Shown: positions 25,066-34,534, counted from the stretch's first letter. The stretch is 64,000 bases of DNA from Streptomyces sp. IMTB 2501 (GCF_001953885.1 NZ_MQUS01000008.1:1-64000); one strand, 5' to 3'. Numbers and translations are program-made. Notes: generated from the letters alone by a model not told the origin.

Positions 25066-28000
25066 TCAGCGGGACGCGGTGACCGGCTCCTCCGGTTCGG
25101 GGCGTCCGACGAAGGTGCGCCACAGTTCGGCGTACCGGCCGTCGCGGGCCAGGAGTTCGTCGTGGGTGCCGTCCTCCGCGACCCGGCCGTGGTCCATCAC
25201 GACCACCCGGTCCGCGCGGGCCGCCGTGGTGAGGCGATGGGCGACCACCAGCGTCGTACGGCGGCCCGCCAGGCGGTCGGTGGCCTGGTTGACCTGTGCC
25301 TCCGTGGCCAGGTCCAGGGCGGCCGTGGCCTCGTCCAGCAGGAGCACGTCCGGGTCGACCAGCTCGGCGCGGGCCAGGGCGATCAGCTGGCGCTGGCCGG
25401 CCGAGAGGTTCCGGCCGCGCTCGGCGACCTCGTGCAGATAGCCGCCGTCGAGGGTGGCGATCATCTCGTGCGCGCCGACCGCCCGTGCCGCCGCCTCCAC
25501 CTCGGCGTCACCGGCCCCGGGGCGGCCGTATGCGATGGCGTCCCGGACCGTGCCCGGGAAGAGGTAGGCCTCCTGCGGGACGACCCCGAGGCGGTGCCGG
25601 TACGAGGTCAGGTCCAGGGCGCGCAGATCCGTGCCGTCGACCGTGACCCGGCCGCCGGTGGGGTCGTAGAACCGGGCCACCAGCTTGACGAGCGTGGACT
25701 TGCCGGCGCCCGTCTCGCCGACGAAGGCCACCGTCTGCCCGGCGGGGATCGTCAGGTCGATGCCGGTGAGCGCCTCCTCGTCGGCCCCGTACGCGAAACG
25801 CACGTCCTCGAAGGCGATGTCACCGCGCAGGGACAGCACCTCCAGCGGCTCGTCCGCGGACTTCGTGGAGGTCGGCTCGCGCAGCAGTTCCTGGATGCGG
25901 CCCAGCGAGACCGTCGCCTGCTGGTAGCCGTCGAAGACCTGGGACAGCTGCTGGACCGGGGCGAAGAACAGGTCGATGTAGAGGAGGTAGGCGACCAGGG
26001 CGCCCGTGGTCAGGGTCGCCGCCTCCACCCGGTGCGCGCCCGAGATCAGCACGGAGGCCGCCGCGACGGACGACAGGAGCTGCACGAACGGGAAGTAGAC
26101 GGATATCAGCCACTGGCCGCGGATCCGGGCGTGCCGGTAGCTGTCGCTGCGCTCGGCGAACCGCCGCCCGCCGTCCCGCTCGCGCCCGAAGGCCTGCACG
26201 ATCCGCAGCCCGGCGACCGACTCCTGCAGGTCCGCGTTGACCGTCGACACGCGTTCGCGGGCGAGTTCGTACGCCTTCACGCTCGCCCGGCGGAAGAAGA
26301 AGGTCGCGACGATCAGCGGGGGCAGCGTCGCGAAGACGACGAGGGCGAGCTGGATGTCGATCACCAGCAGGGCGGCCATGATGCCGAAGAACGTGACGAC
26401 CGAGACGAAGGCGGTGACCAGCCCGGTCTGCAGGAACGTGGACAGCGCGTCCACGTCGGTCGTCATCCGGGTCATGATCCGGCCGGTCAGCTCGCGCTCG
26501 TAGTAGTCGAGCCCGAGCCGCTGGAGCTGGGCGAAGATCTTCAACCGCAGTGAATAGAGCACCCGCTCACCGGTACGGCCGGTCATCCGGGTCTCGCCGA
26601 TCTGCGCGGCCCACTGGACGACGACGGTCAGCAGACCGAGCAGCGAGGCCGCCCACACGGCGCCGAGGGCCATCTTCGTGACGCCCGCGTCGATGCCGTG
26701 CCGGATCAGCACCGGCAGCAGCAGGCCCGCGCCCGCGTCCACGGCGACCAGCAGCAGGCTGAGCAGGAGGGGCGGGCCGAAGCCGCGCAGCAGGCGACGC
26801 AGATCGTAGGAGTCCTCGCGCCCGACCGCTCTGGCCTCGTCTATGTCCGGGGTGTCGACGGCCGGGGGCAGCGCCGCCACCTGGGCGAGCAGCTCCGGGG
26901 TGGCCGGGGTGCCGGAGAGCGCCTGATCCTTCGGCTCCCGGTCGCCCGTCCACAGCCTCGGGGTCACGCCCCGCTCGGCGTCGAACTCGGCGTCCAGCTC
27001 CTCACGGACGGAGGTGTCCTCCTGCACTGCGGCGGGCTCGACACGGCCCGGGGAGACCCCGCCCAGCTCGTCCGGGTCGGTCAGCAGCCGCCGGTAGAGC
27101 GCCGAGCGCTGCTGGAGTTCCTCGTGGGTGCCGAGGTCCGCGAGCCGGCCGCCGTCGAGGACGGCGATACGGTCGGCGAGGTTCAGGGTGGAGCGGCGGT
27201 GCGCGATGAGCAGGGTGGTACGGCCCTCCATCACCTGCTTCAGCGCCTCGTGGATCTCGTGCTCGACCCGGGCGTCCACGGCCGAGGTGGCGTCGTCGAG
27301 GACGAGGAGCCGCGGGTCGGTGAGCAGGGCGCGGGCGAGCGCGATGCGCTGGCGCTGGCCGCCGGAGAGGGTCAGGCCCTGCTCGCCGACCTTGGTGTCG
27401 TACCCCTCGGGAAGCTCCCTGATGAAACGGTCCGCCTGGGCGGCGCGGGCGGCGGCCTCGATCTCCTCCTGCGTGGCGTCCGGGCGGCCGTAGGCGATGT
27501 TGGAGCGGACGGTGTCCGAGAAGAGGAACGAATCCTCGGGCACGAGCCCGATCGCGGCCCGGAGCGAGTCCAGGGTCAGCTCGCGCACGTCGTGGCCGCC
27601 GATCAGGACGGCGCCGTGGGTGACGTCGTAGAAGCGCGGGAGCAGCAGGGAGAGGGTGGACTTGCCGGATCCGGAGGAGCCGACGACGGCGAGGGTCTCG
27701 CCGGGGCGTATCTCGAAGGTCAGTCCGTCGAGGACCTTGGATCCGCTGTCGTAGCCGAAGGACACGTCGTCGAACTCGACGGTCGCGGGCGCGTCGGCGG
27801 GGAGGGTCTTGGTGCCTTCGTGGAGCGTCGGCTCGGTGTCGATCAGCTCCAGGACGCGCTCGGTGCCGGCCCGGGCCTGCTGGCCGACCGTGAGGACCAT
27901 CGCGAGCATGCGGACCGGGCCGACCAGCTGGGCGAGATAGCTGGAGAAGGCGACGAAGGTGCCGAGCGTGATGTGCCCGCGTACGGCCAGCCAGCCGCCG

Positions 28001-28785
28001 AGCGCCAGCATGGCGACCTGGCCGAGGGCCGGTACGGCCTGCAGGGCGGGGGTGTACGTGCTGTTCAGCCGTATGGTGCGCAGCCGTCCCGCGAAGAGCT
28101 TGCGCCCGACCTCCCGGAGCTTGCCGGTCTCCTGCTCCTCCTGCCCGAAGCCCTTCACCACGCGTACGCCGCTGACGGCGCCGTCGACCACGCCCGCGAC
28201 GGCGGCGGCCTGCGCCTGGGCGTACCAGGTGGCGGGGTGCAGCTTGCTGCGGCTGCGCTTGGCTATCCAGGCGAGCGCGGGCGCCACGGCTAGGGCGACC
28301 AGGGTCAGCGGCAGCGACAGCCACGCCATGATCACCAGAGACATCAGGAAGAGCAGGACGTTCCCGATGGTCATCGGGAGCATGAAGAGCAGGCCCTGGA
28401 TCAGCTGGAGGTCGCTGGTGGCCCGGCCGACGACCTGCCCCGTGGACAGTTCGTCCTGACGGCGGCCGTCGAGACGGGTGATCGTGCCGTACATCTCGGT
28501 CCGCAGGTCGTGCTGGACGTCGAGGGCGAGGCGGCCGCCGTAGTAGCGGCGGATGTAGGTGAGGACGTAGACGAGGAGGGCCGCGCCGATCAGGGTGCCG
28601 GCCCAGGGGGCCATGGAGCGGGTGTGGTTCCCGATCACGTCGTCGATGATCACCTTGGTGATCAGCGGTACGACGGCCATGACGGCCATACCGGCGAGGG
28701 AGGAGCCGAGGGCGAGAATCACGTCCTTGGGGTAGCGCCAGGCGTACCCCGCCAGTCTCCGTGCCCATCCCCGTTGCGCTGCCAC
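25066..28785 (-). CDS. single-chain ABC exporter with two transmembrane/ATPase halves
   Basis: A 1239-residue protein. GTG 28785 follows GGGAGG at 8 bases. Half 1 has a six-helix domain (about 30-320) and an ATPase with Walker A G-S-S-G-S-G-K-S, signature L-S-G-G-Q-R-Q and Walker B L-L-V-L-D-D-A-T, where Asp stands in place of the catalytic Glu. A long linker leads to half 2, with G-E-T-G-A-G-K-S, L-S-A-G-Q-R-Q and a normal L-L-L-D-E-A-T. One ATP site is thus degenerate, as known in heterodimeric exporters such as TM287/288 and BmrCD, but here the halves are joined. Export of a drug, lipid or peptide is likely; the substrate is unknown. Confidence 0.93.
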   Translation of the reverse strand: MAAQRGWARRLAGYAWRYPKDVILALGSSLAGMAVMAVVPLITKVIIDDVIGNHTRSMAPWAGTLIGAALLVYVLTYIRRYYGGRLALDVQHDLRTEMYGTITRLDGRRQDELSTGQVVGRATSDLQLIQGLLFMLPMTIGNVLLFLMSLVIMAWLSLPLTLVALAVAPALAWIAKRSRSKLHPATWYAQAQAAAVAGVVDGAVSGVRVVKGFGQEEQETGKLREVGRKLFAGRLRTIRLNSTYTPALQAVPALGQVAMLALGGWLAVRGHITLGTFVAFSSYLAQLVGPVRMLAMVLTVGQQARAGTERVLELIDTEPTLHEGTKTLPADAPATVEFDDVSFGYDSGSKVLDGLTFEIRPGETLAVVGSSGSGKSTLSLLLPRFYDVTHGAVLIGGHDVRELTLDSLRAAIGLVPEDSFLFSDTVRSNIAYGRPDATQEEIEAAARAAQADRFIRELPEGYDTKVGEQGLTLSGGQRQRIALARALLTDPRLLVLDDATSAVDARVEHEIHEALKQVMEGRTTLLIAHRRSTLNLADRIAVLDGGRLADLGTHEELQQRSALYRRLLTDPDELGGVSPGRVEPAAVQEDTSVREELDAEFDAERGVTPRLWTGDREPKDQALSGTPATPELLAQVAALPPAVDTPDIDEARAVGREDSYDLRRLLRGFGPPLLLSLLLVAVDAGAGLLLPVLIRHGIDAGVTKMALGAVWAASLLGLLTVVVQWAAQIGETRMTGRTGERVLYSLRLKIFAQLQRLGLDYYERELTGRIMTRMTTDVDALSTFLQTGLVTAFVSVVTFFGIMAALLVIDIQLALVVFATLPPLIVATFFFRRASVKAYELARERVSTVNADLQESVAGLRIVQAFGRERDGGRRFAERSDSYRHARIRGQWLISVYFPFVQLLSSVAAASVLISGAHRVEAATLTTGALVAYLLYIDLFFAPVQQLSQVFDGYQQATVSLGRIQELLREPTSTKSADEPLEVLSLRGDIAFEDVRFAYGADEEALTGIDLTIPAGQTVAFVGETGAGKSTLVKLVARFYDPTGGRVTVDGTDLRALDLTSYRHRLGVVPQEAYLFPGTVRDAIAYGRPGAGDAEVEAAARAVGAHEMIATLDGGYLHEVAERGRNLSAGQRQLIALARAELVDPDVLLLDEATAALDLATEAQVNQATDRLAGRRTTLVVAHRLTTAARADRVVVMDHGRVAEDGTHDELLARDGRYAELWRTFVGRPEPEEPVTASR

Positions 28786-28971
28786 GCCGGTGCCTCCCTG
28801 TTTCGGCTCGTCTTCGGCTCGTCCGCCGGAAGGCACCAACGCCGACGGGCTCGGATTTCATCCCGCCGCAACAATTACCGGGTGCGGTTGTCCGACGGCT
28901 GCGGTGCCGTCGGGGGCGGCCCTGCTCGGAGCCGGATGCGCACCCGGTCACGTGAACCGCCTCGTGCGGCG

Positions 28972-29895
28972 TCAGCTTCCCGGCGGCACGGCCACGAAGG
29001 CCTCGCTCGGCTTGCTCGTCGGGACGTAGACCGTGGTCGTCGGCGTGGTCGGCACGAGGTCCTTGTGGACGGCCTTGGCGACGTTCTGGATGGTGGTGAC
29101 GCCGTAGTCCATGGTGCTGTTGTCCTGCGAGAGCACCGACAGCATGTAGTCGTGGCCGGCGCCGTCGAAGGTGCCGAGGCTGTGCACCCGCCAGCCGTGC
29201 GCCGAGCGCTGCAGCCAGCCGTTCTTGACGTGCACGGAGACCGTGGACGGCGCGCCGGCCGGGGTGCCCCAGCGCTGCGCCGGGATGACCTGGCCCATCA
29301 ACTTCAGGATGTAGGCACGGGAGTTGTCGCTCAGCACGCTGTTCTTGGCGGTGACGAGCTGGAGCAGTTTCTGTTCGTCGGTGACGTTCTCCTGGGTCAG
29401 GCCCCAGTAGCCGTTCGCGCCCGGTACGGTCCTCGCCATGCCGGCGGCGGCCAGGAAGCCGTTGATCTTCGTCAGGCCGAGCTGCTTCCACAGCTTGGTC
29501 GTCGCGGCGTTGTCCGACTTGGTGATCATGGCCTTGGCGAGCGAGGCCTCGGTGTCCGTCAGATAGCGGTTGTCCTTCTTCGCGTCCCACAGCAGCGTCG
29601 CGAGCACGGTGACCTTGACGGTGCTCGCCGAGTCGTAGGAGTTGGCGGCGCGCAGGGTGCAGGTGGTCCCGGTAGCGCGGTCGTACAGGCCGAGGGCGAC
29701 GGTGCCGTTGCGGCCGGCCAGGGCGGCCGCGATGTCCTTCTGCAGCTTGGCGGCGAGGCCCGCCCTGGCGGACGTACAGCTGACGGTGGGCGTGGCCGCG
29801 GCGGCCGGGGTGGCGGCGGTGACGGCCGGTATGAGCAGCGCGGCGCCGAGGGCGGCGGCGACCGCTCCGGTACGCCTTGATGTCCGGGAATTCAT
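28972..29895 (-). CDS. secreted beta-lactamase-like serine hydrolase
   Basis: A 307-residue protein with a Sec signal of about 34 residues ending in A-A-A-A. It has the class A beta-lactamase fold motifs: S91-T-V-K94 (SxxK), S127-D-N129 (SDN), and K-N-G where K-T-G is usual. No clear class A omega-loop motif (E-x-x-L-N) was found, so it is more likely a penicillin-binding-like or orphan serine hydrolase than a true lactamase. The C-terminal 25 residues are Thr/Pro-rich. It is divergent from the glycosyltransferase gene 147 bases away. Confidence 0.85.
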   Translation of the reverse strand: MNSRTSRRTGAVAAALGAALLIPAVTAATPAAAATPTVSCTSARAGLAAKLQKDIAAALAGRNGTVALGLYDRATGTTCTLRAANSYDSASTVKVTVLATLLWDAKKDNRYLTDTEASLAKAMITKSDNAATTKLWKQLGLTKINGFLAAAGMARTVPGANGYWGLTQENVTDEQKLLQLVTAKNSVLSDNSRAYILKLMGQVIPAQRWGTPAGAPSTVSVHVKNGWLQRSAHGWRVHSLGTFDGAGHDYMLSVLSQDNSTMDYGVTTIQNVAKAVHKDLVPTTPTTTVYVPTSKPSEAFVAVPPGS

Positions 29896-30042
29896 GCCCC
29901 AGTTGACTCGCTGAGGCGGCCGGAAGGTTGCACTCCTTTCTTACCGAGGAGGATCCGAGACCTTACCCCGCTTTCACCGACCCACAGCTTCCGCCCAGGT
30001 GCACCACAGCCCGTACCCATCGCCGGCCTGCACGGTGCACTG

Positions 30043-32409
30043 GTGACATCTGCCACCGATCCCCTCCCCCACGCCACGACGGCGACCCCGGGTCCGCCGT
30101 CCCCGACGCCGGCCGGCGAGCCGGAGCGCGCGCCCCGCTGGTCGCTCCCCGCACTGATCGCGATCATGCTCCTGGCGGCGGTGCTGTACTGCTGGAACCT
30201 GTCGGGCGACAGCCTCAACAGCTTCTACAGCGCGGCCATCTACAGCGGCACGCAGAACTGGGAGGCCTGGTTCTTCGGCTCGCTCGACGCCGGGAACTTC
30301 CTCACCGTCGACAAACCGCCGTTCGCCAACATGGTCATGAGCGTGTCGTGCCGGATCTTCGGCTTCGGCACCTGGCAGATGATGCTGCCCGAGGTCGCGG
30401 CCGGGCTCGGCGCGATCTGGATCCTGCACTCCTCCGTGAAGCGGTCCTTCGGGCACGCGGCGGCCGCCGTGGCCGCGCTCGTTCTCGCGCTGACCCCGAT
30501 CACGGTCGCCATCGACCGGGACAACAACCCCGACACGATCCTCGTCCTGCTGATGGTCGGCGGCGCGGCGCTCGCACTGCGCGCCACCCGCGACGGCGCG
30601 CTGCTGCCGCTGCTCGGCTCGGCCGTGTGCTTCGGCCTCGCCTTCAACACCAAGATGCTGGCGGGCTACATCGCGCTGCCCGCCGTCTTCGCCGTCTATC
30701 TGCTCGCGGCGCGGCCGGCGCTCGTACGGCGGATCGTGAACCTGCTGATCGCCGGTGTGGTCCTGGCGGTCGCCAGCTTCTGGTGGGCCGTCGCCGTGTC
30801 TCTCGTGCCCGCCTCCGAGCGGCCGTACATCGGCGGTTCGACGGACGGCACCGCCTGGAACCTGATCATGGGCTACAACGGCCTCGGCCGGATCTTCGGC
30901 GGCGAGGGCAACGGCGGCGGTGGCGGGGGCGGCGGAGGCGGCTTCTCCGGCTCCGCGGGCCTCAGCCGGATGTTCAACGACATCCTCGGCGGCCAGATCT
31001 CCTGGCTGATCCCGTTCGCGGCCATCGCCCTCGTCTCCGGCCTGATCCTGTGCGGCCGCGCCCCGCGCACCGACCTCACCCGGGCCGCCCTCGTCCTCTG
31101 GGGCGGCTGGACGGTCCTGCACTACGTCACCTTCGCGACCGCCGAGGGCACGATGCACCCGTACTACACCACCGCCCTCGCCCCGGGCATCGCGGCGCTG
31201 TGCGGAGGCGGCGGTGTCCTGCTGCTGCGCGCGTTCCGCGCCGACAAGCGCTGGGCCTGGGTGCTGCCGGCCGGACTCGCCGTCACCGCGGTCTGGGCGA
31301 TCGTCCTCCTGCGCCGGGCCTCCGGCTGGAACACCTGGCTGTGGCCGGCCGTCGGTGTGGTGATGGCCGCGGCGATCGTCGGCCTGTTCGTCTTCCGCTC
31401 CGGCAATCGCGTACGGCTGTTCGCGGCCTCCGTGGTGGCGGCGGTCGTCGCCGCGATCGCGGGCCCGGCGGCGTACGCCTGGTCGGTGCCGTCCGGTTCG
31501 GGCGGCGGCATGAGCGGGGTGAACCCGACGGCGGGCCCCTCCACGGGAAGCGGCTTCGGCGGCCCCGGCGGGGGCGGCGGCCGGGGCGGCTTCGGCGGTG
31601 ACCGCAGCGGTTTCCCGGGCGGTGGGGAGATGCCGGGCGGCATCCGGCAGGGCGGCCAGAACGCCGAGGCGGGCGGCGGCTTCCCCGGTGGCACGACGGC
31701 GCCCGGAGGCGCCTCGGGCGGTGCGTCCGGTGAACAGCTGCCGGGCGGCGGAGGGCAGGCCGGCGACTTCCCGGGCGGCGCCCAGAACGGTGAACTCCCC
31801 GGCGGCCAGGGCGCGTCGGGCGGTACGGCCCCGGGCGGCACCGGCGGAAGCGGCGGGGCCGGCACCCCGGACGGCAGCTCCGGACGCATGGGCGGCCGTA
31901 CGGGAGCCGGCATGGGTGGTGGCATGGGAGGCGGCATGGGAGGCGGCATGGGAGGCGCGAACAGCGAGCTGATCGCGTACCTCAAGAAGCACCAGGACGG
32001 CGCCATCTGGCTGCTCGCGGTCTCCAACTCGCAGAGCGCGGCCCAGATCGAGCTGAGCGCCAGGGTGCCGGTCATCTCCATGTGGGGCTTCACCGGCTCC
32101 GACCAGGCGATGACCGTCGCCAAGCTGAAGGAACTGGTGAAGAAGGGCGAGCTGCACTACATCCAGCTCGGTGGCGGCATGATGGGCGGCGGCCCCGGCG
32201 GCGACAGCAACAGCGTGTCCTCCGAGGTCACGGCCTGGGTGACGAAGCACGGGACGCCGGTGAAGGAGAGCGCGTACAGCAAGAGCGCCAACTCGGCGTC
32301 GCCGAAGTCGAGTTCGTCCTCGAAGTCGTCCTCGAAATCCTCGTCCGGGACGACATCGCAGACCAACCAGTCCACGCTCTACCGGCTGGACGCGTCGGAC
32401 GTGAGCTGA
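30043..32409 (+). CDS. ArnT/GT39-type membrane glycosyltransferase with Gly-rich region
   Basis: A 788-residue protein from GTG 30043, which lacks a good ribosome binding site. Residues about 40-480 contain ten or more membrane helices and the first-loop motif N-S-F-Y-S-A-A-I with D-R-D-N-N-P-D-T. These are typical of polyprenyl-phosphate sugar transferases that glycosylate envelope proteins or lipids. A glycine tract interrupts the helices near 290. Residues about 485-645 are low-complexity Gly/Pro/Met (G-G-G-M repeats). A compact domain (I-A-Y-L-K-K-H-Q-D-G-A-I-W-L-L-A-V) and a Ser/Lys tail follow. It acts at the membrane; acceptor unknown. Confidence 0.88.
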   Translation: MTSATDPLPHATTATPGPPSPTPAGEPERAPRWSLPALIAIMLLAAVLYCWNLSGDSLNSFYSAAIYSGTQNWEAWFFGSLDAGNFLTVDKPPFANMVMSVSCRIFGFGTWQMMLPEVAAGLGAIWILHSSVKRSFGHAAAAVAALVLALTPITVAIDRDNNPDTILVLLMVGGAALALRATRDGALLPLLGSAVCFGLAFNTKMLAGYIALPAVFAVYLLAARPALVRRIVNLLIAGVVLAVASFWWAVAVSLVPASERPYIGGSTDGTAWNLIMGYNGLGRIFGGEGNGGGGGGGGGGFSGSAGLSRMFNDILGGQISWLIPFAAIALVSGLILCGRAPRTDLTRAALVLWGGWTVLHYVTFATAEGTMHPYYTTALAPGIAALCGGGGVLLLRAFRADKRWAWVLPAGLAVTAVWAIVLLRRASGWNTWLWPAVGVVMAAAIVGLFVFRSGNRVRLFAASVVAAVVAAIAGPAAYAWSVPSGSGGGMSGVNPTAGPSTGSGFGGPGGGGGRGGFGGDRSGFPGGGEMPGGIRQGGQNAEAGGGFPGGTTAPGGASGGASGEQLPGGGGQAGDFPGGAQNGELPGGQGASGGTAPGGTGGSGGAGTPDGSSGRMGGRTGAGMGGGMGGGMGGGMGGANSELIAYLKKHQDGAIWLLAVSNSQSAAQIELSARVPVISMWGFTGSDQAMTVAKLKELVKKGELHYIQLGGGMMGGGPGGDSNSVSSEVTAWVTKHGTPVKESAYSKSANSASPKSSSSSKSSSKSSSGTTSQTNQSTLYRLDASDVS

Positions 32410-32423
32410 GCCCGCCTCGACCC

Positions 32424-32464
32424 CACGGCGCGCCAAGGGGCCCGATCCCCCTTGGCGCGCCGTG
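32424..32464. terminator. 17-bp hairpin between convergent genes
   Basis: CACGGCGCGCCAAGGGG (32424-32440) pairs perfectly with 32448-32464 across a 7-base loop, 14 bases after the glycosyltransferase stop and just before the stop of the convergent HTH gene. It should act in both directions. Confidence 0.85.
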
Positions 32465-32477
32465 CCGCGCTCGGCGA

Positions 32478-33353
32478 TCAGTGGGTGCCGAAGCAGTGCC
32501 GTTCGCCGTCCCGCACCAGGCAGGCGCGCACCTGGCCCAGGTCGGACGGGGAGGCGGCGACCATCGGGGTGGACAAGGAGTCCCTGGCGTCGTTCCGGCT
32601 CTTGACCTCGGTCCGCCCCGGAGCCTGATGCGGTACGAGGATCTCCACCCGGTCCCCCACCCTGCCGAGGTCGATCCGCACCCACACCGCACCGCAGACG
32701 GTACTGTGCCGGATCTTGACGACGGTCGGCCCCGGGAAGCTCTTCCGGCCCAGGGTCACCGGCACGGGCTCGCCTCCGCAGCCGTACGTCTGGGGGTCCT
32801 TGCCCGTGCATCCGCCGCCGTGGCATCCCTGCGCCAGTGCGGAGGGGAACGCGGAGGGCGTGGCACGCCGGTCCGGGGTGGCTCCGCCGAAGACGCCTGT
32901 GGCCGCCAGCGCCACGACGACGACCGCGACGACGGCGAGCCCGCCCACGACTGCGGCGAGCAGGCCCCGGGCCGGGCGGCCGGGGGCCGCGGGCGGGACC
33001 GGTGTCCCCGCCGGAGCGGGCGAGGGCGCGTCCGCGAGAGGGCGTCCGCGCTCGGCACCGCCGCCCGCCGCGCGCCCGCTCGACACGGCGTCGGCCAGTT
33101 CCCACAGGGCGAGCGGGCGGCCGGGGTTCTCGCCCGCCAGCTCGCACAGTTCCGCGACGGCCTGCCGGGGCGGGACGGTCCTGCCGTTGAGATAGCGGTC
33201 CCAGGACGACTTGCTGTACGGCGTCTTCGCGGCCAGCGCGGCCAGGCTCAGCCCGGTCCGGACGCGCAGCCCGCGCAGGGTCTCCGCCAGCCGCTCACGC
33301 TCCACCCCCCGGTCGACGGACGAACCGCCACCGGATCGGTCGCCCGACGTCAT
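32478..33353 (-). CDS. membrane-anchored HTH protein with DUF2690 domain
   Basis: A 291-residue protein. ATG 33353 is chosen because it overlaps the upstream gene stop as ATGA. Residues about 20-85 are an XRE-like helix-turn-helix (L-R-V-R-T-G-L-S-L-A-A-L-A-A-K-T then S-S-W-D-R-Y-L-N-G-R). A Pro/Ala linker and one membrane helix (about 132-155, L-L-A-A-V-V-G-G-L-A-V-V) follow. The outer domain (about 175-291) has paired Cys (G-C-H-G-G-G-C-T, Y-G-C-G-G) and matches DUF2690. Topology is cytoplasmic DNA-binding and extracellular sensing. It is a paralogue of the preceding gene. Confidence 0.85.
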   Translation of the reverse strand: MTSGDRSGGGSSVDRGVERERLAETLRGLRVRTGLSLAALAAKTPYSKSSWDRYLNGRTVPPRQAVAELCELAGENPGRPLALWELADAVSSGRAAGGGAERGRPLADAPSPAPAGTPVPPAAPGRPARGLLAAVVGGLAVVAVVVVALAATGVFGGATPDRRATPSAFPSALAQGCHGGGCTGKDPQTYGCGGEPVPVTLGRKSFPGPTVVKIRHSTVCGAVWVRIDLGRVGDRVEILVPHQAPGRTEVKSRNDARDSLSTPMVAASPSDLGQVRACLVRDGERHCFGTH

Positions 33354-34195
33354 GTGCGCAGTACCCCCCACGTGTCCTCACCGACGACCCCGTCCACCCG
33401 CAGATGCGCCCGGCCCTGCAACTGCTCCACCGCGTGCTCGGTGCGGGAGCCGAACGCCCCGTCGGCGATCCCCGGCGACATGCCGTGGTGGCGCAGCAGG
33501 CACTGCGCCTCGACGACGGACCACTGCGCGGATCCCATGCCGATCAGGCCCACCCGGGTACTGCTGTAGCCCGCGTACAGCAGCCCGTCCCCGGCACGTC
33601 GCACCTTGCAGGGGTAGTCCTTTCCGGCCCGGAACACGAACGCCTGCGTCCGTGTCCCCGTCGGCGCGGCCGGCGCCGTGGCGTCCGCCGGAGCCGGCCG
33701 CCCGTCGGTCCGCTCGCGTCCGCCGTCCCATGGCGCCATCACCAGCAGGGCGACCACGGCCGACACGACCACGATCGCCGCCAGTGCGGCTCCGAGCACC
33801 CGCCGACCGCGCCGTCGTACGCGCTCCTGCTCACCCGGCCCGGATTCCGGCCCCAGGTCCGCCCCCGCGTCCGACCCCGCTTCCGGCCCCACGTCCGTCT
33901 CCCCCGCCCGGCCGGCACCGTCCTCCCCGCCGCGGTCCGCCGCGACGGCCACCTCGTGCAGGGCCAGCAGCCGGGCCGGGTCGATGTCGCAGGCGCGGGC
34001 CAGTGCGGCCACCGCCTGCCCTGGCGGTAACGCGCGGCCGTTGAGATACCGGTCCCAGGAGGCACGGCTGTAGCCGGTCCGGCCGGCCAACGCCTGCAGT
34101 CCGAGTCCGCTGTGATCCTTCATCCGGCGCATCTGTACGGCGAGTTGCCGTACTCGCGGGTCGAGCGAGGCGGGCAACTGCTTCCAACGAGACAT
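33350..34195 (-). CDS. membrane-anchored HTH protein with peptidoglycan-binding domain
   Basis: A 281-residue protein. ATG 34195 follows GAGG. The N-terminal helix-turn-helix (residues about 20-80) carries S-R-A-S-W-D-R-Y-L-N-G-R-A-L-P-P-G-Q-A-V, nearly identical to the next gene, showing tandem duplication. A linker with E-x-G-P-x repeats leads to a membrane helix (about 136-158). The outer domain ends in a PG_binding_1 fold (W-S-V-V-E-A-Q-C-L-L-R-H-H-G, D-G-A-F-G-S-R-T, D-G-V-V-G). It may sense cell-wall material and control genes directly. Its stop overlaps the next start, so both are co-translated. Confidence 0.87.
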   Translation of the reverse strand: MSRWKQLPASLDPRVRQLAVQMRRMKDHSGLGLQALAGRTGYSRASWDRYLNGRALPPGQAVAALARACDIDPARLLALHEVAVAADRGGEDGAGRAGETDVGPEAGSDAGADLGPESGPGEQERVRRRGRRVLGAALAAIVVVSAVVALLVMAPWDGGRERTDGRPAPADATAPAAPTGTRTQAFVFRAGKDYPCKVRRAGDGLLYAGYSSTRVGLIGMGSAQWSVVEAQCLLRHHGMSPGIADGAFGSRTEHAVEQLQGRAHLRVDGVVGEDTWGVLRT

Positions 34196-34534
34196 GCTCC
34201 ACCTCATGTCTGTTGCCACTTCCAACGAGGATGCCCCTCGTGCGCCCGCGGTTCCCGTGGCCGACCGGGCGAGCGCATGCTTTCGGCCGCCTCACCGGGC
34301 GTCCGCGCGTCCCGCCGGCGCCTCATGGCGGGGAGCGTTCCCGCAGGTCGGAGGGTGGGACGTCCCGCGCCGACGGCACCTGTCCGGCAGGCCTGTCCCG
34401 GCCCCGGACTCGGCCTGCACTGTCGGTGGTGCACGACGGGCGGTGCGGTCCACCCCGCACCGCCCCAGGCACTCGGCGGCCCGCCCCCACGGGGGTGGGG
34501 CGAGCCGCACCGGCAATCGACCCAGGGAGCATCC
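34196..34534. other. divergent intergenic region upstream of the I36 inhibitor
   Basis: This 339-base gap lies between the first HTH gene (reverse) and the inhibitor gene (forward). No conserved gene was seen. It must hold both promoters; no clear -10/-35 pair or long palindrome was found. Confidence 0.4.

Noticed and set aside
25066..28785. Two separate half-transporter genes
   Set aside because: The frame is continuous through the linker with no stop, start or ribosome binding site between the halves.
29974..33147. Very long reverse-strand open frame of over 1000 codons
   Set aside because: It lies opposite the glycosyltransferase and an HTH gene, is low-complexity and Arg/Gly/His-rich, and has no family motifs. 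GC-rich third positions keep antisense frames open.
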